From: JADLCB01 sp964398315
Lineage (GTDB): Bacteria; Planctomycetota; Phycisphaerae; Tepidisphaerales; Tepidisphaeraceae
Direction: 5' to 3'
DNA: 64,000 bases
Assembly: GCA_964398315.1 (NCBI GenBank)
Contig: CAYNMV010000004.1
Location: forward strand, 54,945-118,944
Positions 1 through 7,355 of the stretch are shown piece by piece. Below the pieces are notes generated by a model. It searched no databases and had not been told where the DNA came from. It saw nothing but the letters and a program-made list of their open reading frames with translations. Position numbers and translations under genes: made by a program. Position 1 is the stretch's first letter; the number at the start of each line of letters is the position of its first letter.

Positions 1-1744
1 CCTTCACCGGCACGGCCAGGTCGAGGAAGTCATGGTCCCAGTAATTGCCATCCTGCACGACCTGGGTGGGCAGCACCTGCCCATCGGGCAGGCGCGCGAT
101 GAACTTGCGGTCCTTGAACCTGGTGCCGATGTAGCTGGCATCGCCATCCCACACGCTCACCGTCACCACCTCCCGCCGCTCCCAGGCGCAGGCGTTAAAA
201 ACGACCACCGGCCGCGGGCCATCGGTGGCATGGGAAACGGATGAGACCTGCTGGTTGTCGGTCAGTTTCCATGCCCCGCCGGGCCGGGTGGCGGTGGTGA
301 TCCGGCCCGCCCCAGCGCCGAACCCCCGCCCCTCCTCCGCGGGCGGGGGGATCAGATCAGCGCTGCGCTCCTGCCGGGCAAACGAGGTGTCGATGCGCTC
401 CGCCAGCGCCCGCAGCGCCTGCGCCTTAATCATCCCGGCGTTGGCCTGGATGTTCTGGAACAGCCCCTGGGCATACTGCCGCGTGGCCGGCACACCTGAA
501 CCGGGCAGGATGTCGTGAAACTGGTTGAACAGCACATCCAGCCACGATTCCTTCAGCCGCGCAGCGGGATAGCCCCGTCCCGCCGCCCGCGCGGCAAGAG
601 TGGCGGCCACCTCCGCCTCGGCCAGCATGTTCTCCCCGGCGCGATTGGCCTTCTTGATGGAGCTTTGCGACGTATAGCAGCCGGCAAACTCGAAGTTCAG
701 CTCGCGGTCTTCAGTCGGCCACTTGTCGCCATGCTTGAGCAGGATCTCGAAAAACGGCCTGGCGGTAGAAAACTTCAGCCGCGGGTAGATGGGCCAACTG
801 TCCAGCTCGGCCCGGCGGCGCAAATCACGGCGGGTGGGTCCGCCACCGTGGTCGCCCACGCCGTAGACATACATCCAGTCGCGCAGGCCGGTCGTGCGGG
901 CAAACGCCAGCAGCTTCTTTGCCCCATGCGGGCCGATGGTGTTGTTGTACCAGTCGGTTTCACGGTTCACGAGCACCCGGCTGCCATCGGGTCCCTTGAA
1001 CCAGAAAACCGGCGGCGTCGGCTGCTCACCCGGCCGGCACAGGTAATAGCATTTAACCCCACCCCGGCTGACGATCGAAGGAATCGTGTGGGCATGGCCA
1101 AAGGTGTCCGGCTCCCACTGGATGAACAGCGCTTCAGGCCCCAGGCCGAAATGCTCAGCGGTGAACTGGCGAGTGTAGAGCAGGTGACGGGCCAGGCTTT
1201 CGCCATTGGACAGATTCTTGTCCGCCTCCACCCACGCCGCCGCCGTCACTTCCCAGCGCCCTTCGGCCACGCGCTGCCTGATCTGCTCGAACAGCTCCGG
1301 GCTGTACCGGCGGACAATGTCGTAAATCACCCCCGAGCTCTGCGTCAGGCAGAAATCCGGGAACTCTTCCATCAGCTTCAGCACGGTGGTGAAGGTGTCA
1401 TGGCAGACCGCCACCGTCTCCGGCCAGGCCCACATCCAGTTCATGTCGATGTGGGCATGGCCGACACAATGCATGGTGTAGGTCTTGGCGATTTCGCCAA
1501 TGGGCGCCAGATGCTCCTCGATCCGGCGCGCGGTGGCCTCCAGCGCGGTTGGATCGCCGGCCCGGGCGCACGCCTCATACTGCCCGCGGGCCGAGGCAAT
1601 CAGGGGCTTCCACTGCTCTGCCCGATCTGGATGCAGATCACACAATTCCTCGGCAAAACCGAGCTGTTCCACAATCCGCTCGCGCACTGACCGAAACACC
1701 GCCGCCGACCGATCCAGCGCCCGCCGCTGCTCCAGGTTCATCAT
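1..1744 (-). CDS. Alpha-mannosidase, glycoside hydrolase family 38 (partial, C-terminus off the left edge)
   Basis: Hydrolyses terminal alpha-mannose from glycans (family knowledge). 581 residues are visible and the frame is open to the left edge. The ATG at 1744 follows a GAGGAG box four bases upstream; a second ATG follows directly. After a helical N-terminal stretch (about residues 1-88) comes the zinc-binding motif HAHIDMNW (96-103). EPDTFGH (212-218) carries the family's nucleophile Asp (214). Further GH38-like stretches (WVEADKNLSNGESL, about 172-185; FNQFHDILPGS near the middle) agree. No signal peptide is seen, so it probably acts in the cytoplasm on imported oligosaccharides. It diverges from the alpha-fucosidase gene across a 192-base spacer, which suggests joint use on a mannose- and fucose-containing glycan. 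The family call is firm; the substrate is inferred. Confidence 0.9.
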   Translation of the reverse strand, partial: MMNLEQRRALDRSAAVFRSVRERIVEQLGFAEELCDLHPDRAEQWKPLIASARGQYEACARAGDPTALEATARRIEEHLAPIGEIAKTYTMHCVGHAHIDMNWMWAWPETVAVCHDTFTTVLKLMEEFPDFCLTQSSGVIYDIVRRYSPELFEQIRQRVAEGRWEVTAAAWVEADKNLSNGESLARHLLYTRQFTAEHFGLGPEALFIQWEPDTFGHAHTIPSIVSRGGVKCYYLCRPGEQPTPPVFWFKGPDGSRVLVNRETDWYNNTIGPHGAKKLLAFARTTGLRDWMYVYGVGDHGGGPTRRDLRRRAELDSWPIYPRLKFSTARPFFEILLKHGDKWPTEDRELNFEFAGCYTSQSSIKKANRAGENMLAEAEVAATLAARAAGRGYPAARLKESWLDVLFNQFHDILPGSGVPATRQYAQGLFQNIQANAGMIKAQALRALAERIDTSFARQERSADLIPPPAEEGRGFGAGAGRITTATRPGGAWKLTDNQQVSSVSHATDGPRPVVVFNACAWERREVVTVSVWDGDASYIGTRFKDRKFIARLPDGQVLPTQVVQDGNYWDHDFLDLAVPVK

Positions 1745-1861
1745 CCGGCTCCTCGCGTGAAATAAAGAAATGACCGCATCAGACAGGCCTCAATGGCCCA
1801 TCTGGTGCTACAGCGTAGCCCAATGCCCCCAAAATTTCATCTTTTTCTGGACGAGGGTACC

Positions 1862-1878
1862 TTTTTGGTATACATTCC
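1862..1878 (+). promoter_or_regulatory. Promoter/operator motif TTTTTGGTATACATTCC shared with 19051-19070
   Basis: In the 192-base divergent spacer before the fucosidase gene sits TTTGGTATACATT with a GTATAC palindromic core. The same 13 bases occur, on the other strand, in the promoter of the beta-helix operon about 17 kb away. TATACA here resembles a -10 box; no good -35 is seen 16-18 bases upstream, which would fit a regulator-dependent promoter. A dyad AGGATG/CATCCT (about 1893-1910) lies in the presumed leader. Which regulator binds is unknown; no LacI or GntR regulator gene is in the window. Confidence 0.5.
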
Positions 1879-1936
1879 ATCTGTCAACACCGAGGATGGG
1901 AACGCATCCTGATCAGCGGCAGATGGAGTTTTCACA

Positions 1937-3232
1937 ATGTTGCGGCCGGCCCCAACTCCGGGAAACATCGACTGGTTCATCGAGGCCCGTTTCGGCCTGT
2001 TCATCCACTGGGGCCTGTACAGCCTGGGCGCCCGCCATGAATGGCTCAAGAACCGCGAGGAGATGACGGATGAGGACTACCGCATCTACTTCGAGCAGTT
2101 CAACCCGCGCGACTACGACCCCGCCGCCTGGGCGCGCGCTGCCCGCGAAGCGGGGATGAAGTATTTTGTCATCACCACCAAGCACCACGAGGGTTTCTGC
2201 CTCTGGGACTCCAAGTACACCGATTATAAAGCTCCCAACACCCCGGCCGGGCGCGACCTGCTGCGGCCGATGATCGAAGCCTTCCGCGCGGAGGGGCTGA
2301 AAGTCGGCTTCTACCATTCACTGATCGACTGGCATCACCCCGATTTTACCATCGATGCCCTCCACCCCCTGCGCAATCACCCGGAAGCAGAAGCGCTCAA
2401 CCGCCAGAAGCACTGGCCGCGCTATGTGGAGTACCTGCATAACCAGGTGCGCGAGCTGCTGACCGGCTACGGCCCGGTGGACATCATGTGGTTCGATTAT
2501 TCCTACCCCGAAGACCGCCATGGCAAGCTCGGCGGCAAGGGACGGGATGACTGGCAATCTGAAAAGCTGCTGGCGATGGTGCGCGAGCTGGCCCCCGGCG
2601 TGATCGTCAACAACCGCCTGGACCTGCCCCTGGGGCAGGCGGATGTATACACCCCCGAGCAGTTCCAGCCCCCCACCTGGCTGCATATCGACGGCCAGCC
2701 CGTCCATTGGGAGAGCGTCCACACCTTCAGCGGGTCATGGGGCTACCACCGCGATGAATCCACCTGGAAAAGCCCCGAGCAGCTCATCCAGTTGCTGATC
2801 GACAATGTTGCCTGCGGCGGCAACCTGATGATGAATGTCGGCCCTACCGCCCTCGGCACCTTCGACTCCCGCGCCCTGGCCGCACTGAAGGTCTACGGCG
2901 ACTGGATGAAGCAGCACGGATCATCGATCTACGGCTGCACGCAGAGCGAATTTGCCGCCCCGCGCGACTGCCGGCTGACGCAGAACGGCAACAAGCTCTA
3001 CCTGCACGTCTTCAACTGGCCGTTCCGCTACCTCTACTTCTCCGGCCTCGGCCAGCGCATCCGCTATGCCCAGTTGATGAACGATGCCAGCGAGGTGCGC
3101 TGGACGCGCAGCCAGGATCTGAAGATCCATCTCGGCCTCAAGGAGGCCCTGCCGCCGGACACCGTTATCTTCGAACTGCCGGTCAGGAAGCCCGATGCAG
3201 TCGTGCCCGTCATCGAGATTGACCTGGCCTGA
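1937..3232 (+). CDS. Alpha-L-fucosidase, glycoside hydrolase family 29
   Basis: Releases alpha-linked L-fucose from glycans. 431 residues, close to the GH29 catalytic domain alone, with no C-terminal carbohydrate-binding module. The ATG at 1937 has GGAG nine bases upstream. Family features: FGLFIHWGLYS near residues 19-29, KYFVITTKHHEGFCLWDSK at about 72-90, and a strand ending PVDIMWFDYSYPED (about 175-190) where GH29 enzymes carry the nucleophile Asp. No signal peptide, so it is probably cytoplasmic. It is first in a plus-strand run with fuconolactonase-like, aldo/keto reductase and sugar-epimerase genes, which matches a non-phosphorylated L-fucose pathway. Confidence 0.9.
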   Translation: MLRPAPTPGNIDWFIEARFGLFIHWGLYSLGARHEWLKNREEMTDEDYRIYFEQFNPRDYDPAAWARAAREAGMKYFVITTKHHEGFCLWDSKYTDYKAPNTPAGRDLLRPMIEAFRAEGLKVGFYHSLIDWHHPDFTIDALHPLRNHPEAEALNRQKHWPRYVEYLHNQVRELLTGYGPVDIMWFDYSYPEDRHGKLGGKGRDDWQSEKLLAMVRELAPGVIVNNRLDLPLGQADVYTPEQFQPPTWLHIDGQPVHWESVHTFSGSWGYHRDESTWKSPEQLIQLLIDNVACGGNLMMNVGPTALGTFDSRALAALKVYGDWMKQHGSSIYGCTQSEFAAPRDCRLTQNGNKLYLHVFNWPFRYLYFSGLGQRIRYAQLMNDASEVRWTRSQDLKIHLGLKEALPPDTVIFELPVRKPDAVVPVIEIDLA

Positions 3233-3335
3233 AGGACCGGTCCGGCCTGAAAAAATGACCCGGTCCGGCCTGAAAACCCAACCTGAGCGAACTGTCCATT
3301 GACCACCCTCAAGAACCAGGGGCAGGACATCTGAC

Positions 3336-4202
3336 GTGAACGAGTCGACGACACAACTTCTTCCCGCACAACTGGTGGATGCACACGTGCATTTGTGGGA
3401 CCTGGAGCGGCTGCGGCTGCCGTGGCTCGGGCCACCGCTGAACCGCAGCTTCCTGTTGTCCGACTACGCCCAGGCCACGCGCGGGCTGAACGTGCGCCAG
3501 GCGGTTTATGTCGAGGTGGGTGTCGAGGCCAGCCAGCGCTTCGAGGAGGCCGACCTGGCCGTCAGTCTTTGCCGCACCAGCACCAATCCGCTGGCCGGCG
3601 TGGTGATGAGCGGCGATGTCGCCTACGGTCATTTCCTGCGCTATGTCGAAGGCTATCCGGTTCGCCGCTGGGTGAAGGGCGTGCGCCAGGCGCTGCCCGA
3701 GGACCTGCGCCCCACCAGCCCCTTCGTGCGCGGCGTGCGCCGGCTGGGGGAGATGAACATCCGCTTCGAGCTGAACACCGATCCGGCCCGGGCACTGCAA
3801 CTGATCGAATGCTGTCCTGAAACGCGCTTCGTGATCGACCACTGCGGCGGAGCCACCTTCGACATGCTGGCCGATGAACGCCGCATGAGCGAATGGGCCA
3901 GGCTGATGCGGGCCATCAGCCGGCATGACAACGTCGCCTGCAAGCTTTCGGGCATCGTCTCCACCGCTCCGGCCGGGAAGTGGCAGGATGCCGATTTCGC
4001 CCCCGTGTTTGCCCATCTGCTGCGCACCTTCGGCCCCGAGCGGCTGATGTTCGCCAGCGACTGGCCGATTTGCACGCTCTCGTCCACCTTGCTCGGCTGG
4101 GTCCAGACCGTGGCCCATCTGTTGCAGGATTGTTCCGAGGCGGAGCGTGCAGCCATTTTCCATGACACCGCCCGGCGGTGGTACGACCTGGAAGGAGCAT
4201 GA
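3336..4202 (+). CDS. Amidohydrolase 2 family protein, L-fuconolactonase-like
   Basis: A 288-residue metal-dependent TIM-barrel hydrolase of the COG3618 type. Relatives open sugar acid lactones such as L-fuconolactone or L-rhamnono-lactone. The metal motif DAHVHLWD is at residues 15-22. Later ligands fit RFVIDHCGG (about 164-172), a conserved KLSG (about 205), and FASDWPIC (about 245), the usual C-terminal Asp-containing motif. The start is GTG at 3336; no better in-frame ATG precedes DAHVH. The stop overlaps the next gene's start by ATGA (4199-4202), so the two are probably translationally coupled. Position after the fucosidase favours fuconolactone as substrate; this is inference. Confidence 0.8.
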   Translation: MNESTTQLLPAQLVDAHVHLWDLERLRLPWLGPPLNRSFLLSDYAQATRGLNVRQAVYVEVGVEASQRFEEADLAVSLCRTSTNPLAGVVMSGDVAYGHFLRYVEGYPVRRWVKGVRQALPEDLRPTSPFVRGVRRLGEMNIRFELNTDPARALQLIECCPETRFVIDHCGGATFDMLADERRMSEWARLMRAISRHDNVACKLSGIVSTAPAGKWQDADFAPVFAHLLRTFGPERLMFASDWPICTLSSTLLGWVQTVAHLLQDCSEAERAAIFHDTARRWYDLEGA

Positions 4203-5197
4203 TGACACTCAAGAGCACGCCAGCCTCCGTTGCGACCGATGGCCTCCGCCCGCTCGCCCTGTCGCTGCCCCCGCATGCCAGGCCGGTGCGGCCGCTGGAA
4301 CACCGTGTCCTCGGCCGCCTAGGGCGGGCGGTCACGGCCCTGGGGCTGGGCGGCGCCGGCCTGCACGGCATCAGCGGTTGCCCCAACACCGATGCCAAGG
4401 CGGTCGCCACCGTCCACGCCGCCCTGGAGGCCGGCGTCAACTACATCGATACCTCCGCCGGCTATGGCGAGAGCGAGCGCCGACTGGGGCTGGCGCTGCG
4501 CGGCCATCCGCGCGACCAGGTCTTCATCGCCACCAAGACCGGCACCGGCATCGACCCGCGCGATTACACCGCCGACTACACCTATCGCAGCGTCGAGCGC
4601 TCGCTCAAGCGCCTCGGCACCGACTACATCGACCTGCTTCAGATCCACGATCCAGACACCGCCGAGCAGGCGTTCAATCCTGACGGCGCCCTGGGCGCGC
4701 TGCTGCGGCTCAAGGAGCAGGGTGTCATCCGCGGCATCGGCATCGGCGTGCGCTGCCACACCCTGCTGTTGCAGGCGATCAACCACGGTGCGTTCGACAC
4801 CATCCTGACCTACGCCGATTTCAACCTGGTCTACCAGCACGCCCGCGAAAGCCTCTTCGAGCAGGCGACCCGGCGCAACGTGGCGATCATCCTCGGCAGC
4901 CCCCTCTACTTCGGCTACATGGGGGATATGGACTGGGATGACCTGCTCCGCGCCCGCCGAAGCACCGGCCAGAGCGAGGAAGAACAGCGCGTGCTGCGCG
5001 CCCGCCGCTGGGCCGAGCGCCGGGGGCTGAGCAAGGTTCACCTGTCGTTGCAGTACTGCCTGCGCGAACCGCGCATCACCACCGTGCTGGTCGGGGCCGA
5101 AACCCCCGAACAGATGCGCCAGAGCGTCCACGCCGCCACCACCCCCCTGCCCGATGAGGTGTGGCAGGCGCTGTCCGAGGAAATGGGCATCCGGTGA
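4199..5197 (+). CDS. Aldo/keto reductase (candidate L-fucose/aldose 1-dehydrogenase)
   Basis: 332 residues, NAD(P)-dependent oxidoreductase of the AKR (beta/alpha)8 superfamily. The start ATG at 4199 overlaps the upstream stop and follows GGAAGGAGC; an ATG at 4202 is also possible. AKR hallmarks: LGLGGAGLHG near the N-terminus, the catalytic Asp/Tyr region in YIDTSAGYGESERRLG, Lys in ATKTGTG, His in LLQIHDPD, and a C-terminal TTVLVGAETPEQM cofactor loop. Coupling to a fuconolactonase-like gene suggests oxidation of L-fucose (or another aldose) to the lactone, the role of L-fucose and D-threo-aldose dehydrogenases in this family. Family sure, substrate inferred. Confidence 0.82.
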   Translation: MMTLKSTPASVATDGLRPLALSLPPHARPVRPLEHRVLGRLGRAVTALGLGGAGLHGISGCPNTDAKAVATVHAALEAGVNYIDTSAGYGESERRLGLALRGHPRDQVFIATKTGTGIDPRDYTADYTYRSVERSLKRLGTDYIDLLQIHDPDTAEQAFNPDGALGALLRLKEQGVIRGIGIGVRCHTLLLQAINHGAFDTILTYADFNLVYQHARESLFEQATRRNVAIILGSPLYFGYMGDMDWDDLLRARRSTGQSEEEQRVLRARRWAERRGLSKVHLSLQYCLREPRITTVLVGAETPEQMRQSVHAATTPLPDEVWQALSEEMGIR

Positions 5198-5296
5198 GGA
5201 GAGAGGGACAGGCAGGGAGATACATGGGAATCCGCTCCGCTGCCTTTTCCCTGCTTCCTGTCTGCCCCCTCTCCTTGCCCTGTCTGATTTTTCGCC

Positions 5297-6151
5297 ATGC
5301 AAAGCACCCATCTGCAACACGCTCCCCCCATCGGCTGGGCCGTCAGTCTCCGCCGGGGGGTGGAGTGGATCACCGACACCGCGCGGGGAGCCGGCCTGCA
5401 ACTGCTTCAGCTTTCGTATGTTGAGACACTGGATGATCCCGTGGGCATCGAGCGCGTGCGGGCGGCGGCCGAATCGATCGGGGCGCAGATCATCGCCATG
5501 ACCTTCGGTTTCGCCGGCGAGGACTGGAGTGATGTGCCGGCGATCTACCGCACTTGCGGCCTGGCCCCCGCCAGCACCCGCGCCCAGCGCCGCCAGGCCT
5601 TTCACACCATTGCCCGCTTCGCCGGCAAGCTGGGCGTGAAGCGCCTGGCCGGGCACGTGGGACACCTGCCGGCGGATGCCGGCCAGCAACGCGAACTGGC
5701 CGGCTTCATCCGCGCGTTGTGCGCTGAGCTGGCCGATCACGGCCAGGTGCTGTCAATGGAAACCGGGCAGGAGCCGGCCGGGCAGATGGAGCAGTTTCTC
5801 CTCGCCGCCGACTGCCCCAGCCTGACCGTCAACTTCGATCCGGCCAACTTCATCCTCTACGCCAACGATGATCCCTGGGCAGCCTGGCGAACGCTGCGGC
5901 CGTGGGTGGATGCCATCCACTGCAAGGATGCGCTGCCCCCTACCGATCCGCAGCATCTCGGCACCGAAGCACGCCTCGGGGAAGGCGCGGTACAATTCGA
6001 AGCGTGGCTGCGGCAGGCGCTGGAGGACGGTTTCACCGGCCCGCTGCTGATCGAAACCGGCATCAAGGGAGACCAGTTCCCCCATGACCTGCTGCGTGCC
6101 CGCCAACTGGTGCAGCGCATCGCCACCGAACACAGGGCGGTGCCGACATGA
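5297..6151 (+). CDS. Sugar phosphate isomerase/epimerase-type TIM barrel protein
   Basis: 284 residues of the xylose-isomerase-like TIM barrel superfamily (AP endonuclease 2 fold). Likely metal ligands in order: Glu in LSMETGQE (about 155), Asp in NFDPANF (about 181), His in AIHCKD (about 210) and Glu in LIETGIKG (about 257). No signal peptide. The ATG at 5297 has no clear Shine-Dalgarno sequence. The 99-base spacer before it contains imperfect inverted repeats (AGGGACAGGCAGGGA against TCCCTGCTTCCTGTC) of a type seen elsewhere in this window. By context it isomerises or epimerises a sugar or sugar acid of the fucose/mannose pathway; the exact substrate cannot be told. Confidence 0.75.
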   Translation: MQSTHLQHAPPIGWAVSLRRGVEWITDTARGAGLQLLQLSYVETLDDPVGIERVRAAAESIGAQIIAMTFGFAGEDWSDVPAIYRTCGLAPASTRAQRRQAFHTIARFAGKLGVKRLAGHVGHLPADAGQQRELAGFIRALCAELADHGQVLSMETGQEPAGQMEQFLLAADCPSLTVNFDPANFILYANDDPWAAWRTLRPWVDAIHCKDALPPTDPQHLGTEARLGEGAVQFEAWLRQALEDGFTGPLLIETGIKGDQFPHDLLRARQLVQRIATEHRAVPT

Positions 6152-6269
6152 GCCGCCGTTGATGAATTGACGAAACGGCATGACAAGGCGAGAAGGGAAC
6201 AATCGCATCCACCTTCTCGGGGTCTGCGCCTCTGCTTGTCTCCTTGTCCGTCTTTCACAGGAGGATGCC

Positions 6270-7274
6270 ATGATTCGAGTCGCACTGATCGGAGCGGGGG
6301 GAATGGGCCGGGTCCACCTGCGCTGTTATCGCGACAACCCGGCGGCGAAGCTGGTGGCGCTGTGCGATGTCAGCGCGCCGAGCCTGCGCGATGCCGGGTG
6401 TATTGCACTGCGTAAGAACCCGGCCAATCCCGAGCCGCTCGACCTGACCGGCGTGGGCATCCATGAGCATTACCAGGAAGTGCTGGAGCGGGATGATGTC
6501 GACCTGGTGGATATCTGCCTGCCCAGCCGCCTGCACGCGCCTGTCTCCATTGCCGCCCTGCGCGCTGGCAAGCACGTTTTCTGCGAGAAGCCCATGGCGA
6601 TGAGCACGGAGGAGTGTCGGCAGATGGAGCAGGCCTGGCGCGATTCGGGCCGGCAACTGATCATCGGCCACAGCCTGCGCTACATGCCGCAGTACGTGGA
6701 AGCCCACAAGGTGATCGCCTCCGGCCGGTTCGGCACACCGCTCTACGCCCGATTCGAACGCTACGGCGGCCGGCCGCTGGGCAGCTACAACAACTGGCTC
6801 ACCTGCGCAGCCGAGAGCGGCGGGGTCGTGCTCGATCTGCATATCCATGACATCGACACCGCCCACTGGTGGTTCGGCCGCGAGCGCGCGATACACGCCT
6901 TCGGCGTCTTCCAGGATGACCTGCCGGTGCAGGTGGACAGCCTCTGGCACTATCCCGGCGGCCCGCAGATCCACCTGCACGCCGGGTGGGATGTCAGCCC
7001 TTCAACCCCCTTCCGCTTTGCGTTCCATGTCATGCTGGAGCGCGGCAGCGTGATGTACGATTCTTCTGTCGACAGCGACTCGATCCGCCTCTACCCGGCC
7101 GACGGCGGCGCTGAGACTGTTCCCTTCGACAACACCAGCGCCAATCAGCTTCAGGTCAACGATATTATCGATGCCCTGGCCACCGGCCGCCGGATCACCC
7201 GCATCACCCCGCCGGACGGCACCGCCGCCGTCGCCGCGGCCGAGGAAACACTCCGGCAGGTGCGGCAGGCGTGA
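6270..7274 (+). CDS. Gfo/Idh/MocA family NAD(P)-dependent oxidoreductase
   Basis: 334 residues. The ATG at 6270 is preceded by AGGAGG, so the longer reading from 6180 is rejected. Rossmann motif MIRVALIGAGGMGRVH at the N-terminus, ADP-ribose binding follows, and the family signature CEKPMAMS (about residues 105-112) includes the catalytic-site Lys. The C-terminal substrate domain holds DLHIHDIDTAHWWFG, the usual His/Asp-containing motif. Such enzymes oxidise or reduce sugars, inositols or their amines. It ends the plus-strand sugar block and is followed 16 bases later by a strong terminator. Substrate not predictable. Confidence 0.85.
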   Translation: MIRVALIGAGGMGRVHLRCYRDNPAAKLVALCDVSAPSLRDAGCIALRKNPANPEPLDLTGVGIHEHYQEVLERDDVDLVDICLPSRLHAPVSIAALRAGKHVFCEKPMAMSTEECRQMEQAWRDSGRQLIIGHSLRYMPQYVEAHKVIASGRFGTPLYARFERYGGRPLGSYNNWLTCAAESGGVVLDLHIHDIDTAHWWFGRERAIHAFGVFQDDLPVQVDSLWHYPGGPQIHLHAGWDVSPSTPFRFAFHVMLERGSVMYDSSVDSDSIRLYPADGGAETVPFDNTSANQLQVNDIIDALATGRRITRITPPDGTAAVAAAEETLRQVRQA

Positions 7275-7290
7275 AGCCGGCCCGCATGAT

Positions 7291-7325
7291 GAAAAAGGAA
7301 GCGGCACCGCGCCGCTTCCTTTTTC
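7291..7325. terminator. Bidirectional rho-independent terminator between convergent genes
   Basis: GAAAAAGGAAGCGGC (7291-7305) and its perfect reverse complement (7311-7325) form a 15-base-pair stem with the 5-base loop ACCGC. A-rich and T-rich ends flank the GC core on both sides, so it works in both directions. It lies between the Gfo/Idh gene (ends 7274, plus) and the first beta-helix gene (ends 7356, minus). Confidence 0.92.
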
Positions 7326-7355
7326 ATGGGGTCTACTCTGGGCGGTCTGCCCGTT

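Noticed and set aside
515..1690. 391-codon plus-strand open frame across the mannosidase
   Set aside because: The opposite strand encodes GH38 motifs in one uninterrupted frame with a good ribosome site; the plus frame has low-complexity Arg/Pro/Gly content.
2641..2660. Other GTATAC occurrences as operator sites
   Set aside because: Those at about 2645, 43581 and 46165 are inside coding sequence and lack the flanking TTTGG and ATT bases.
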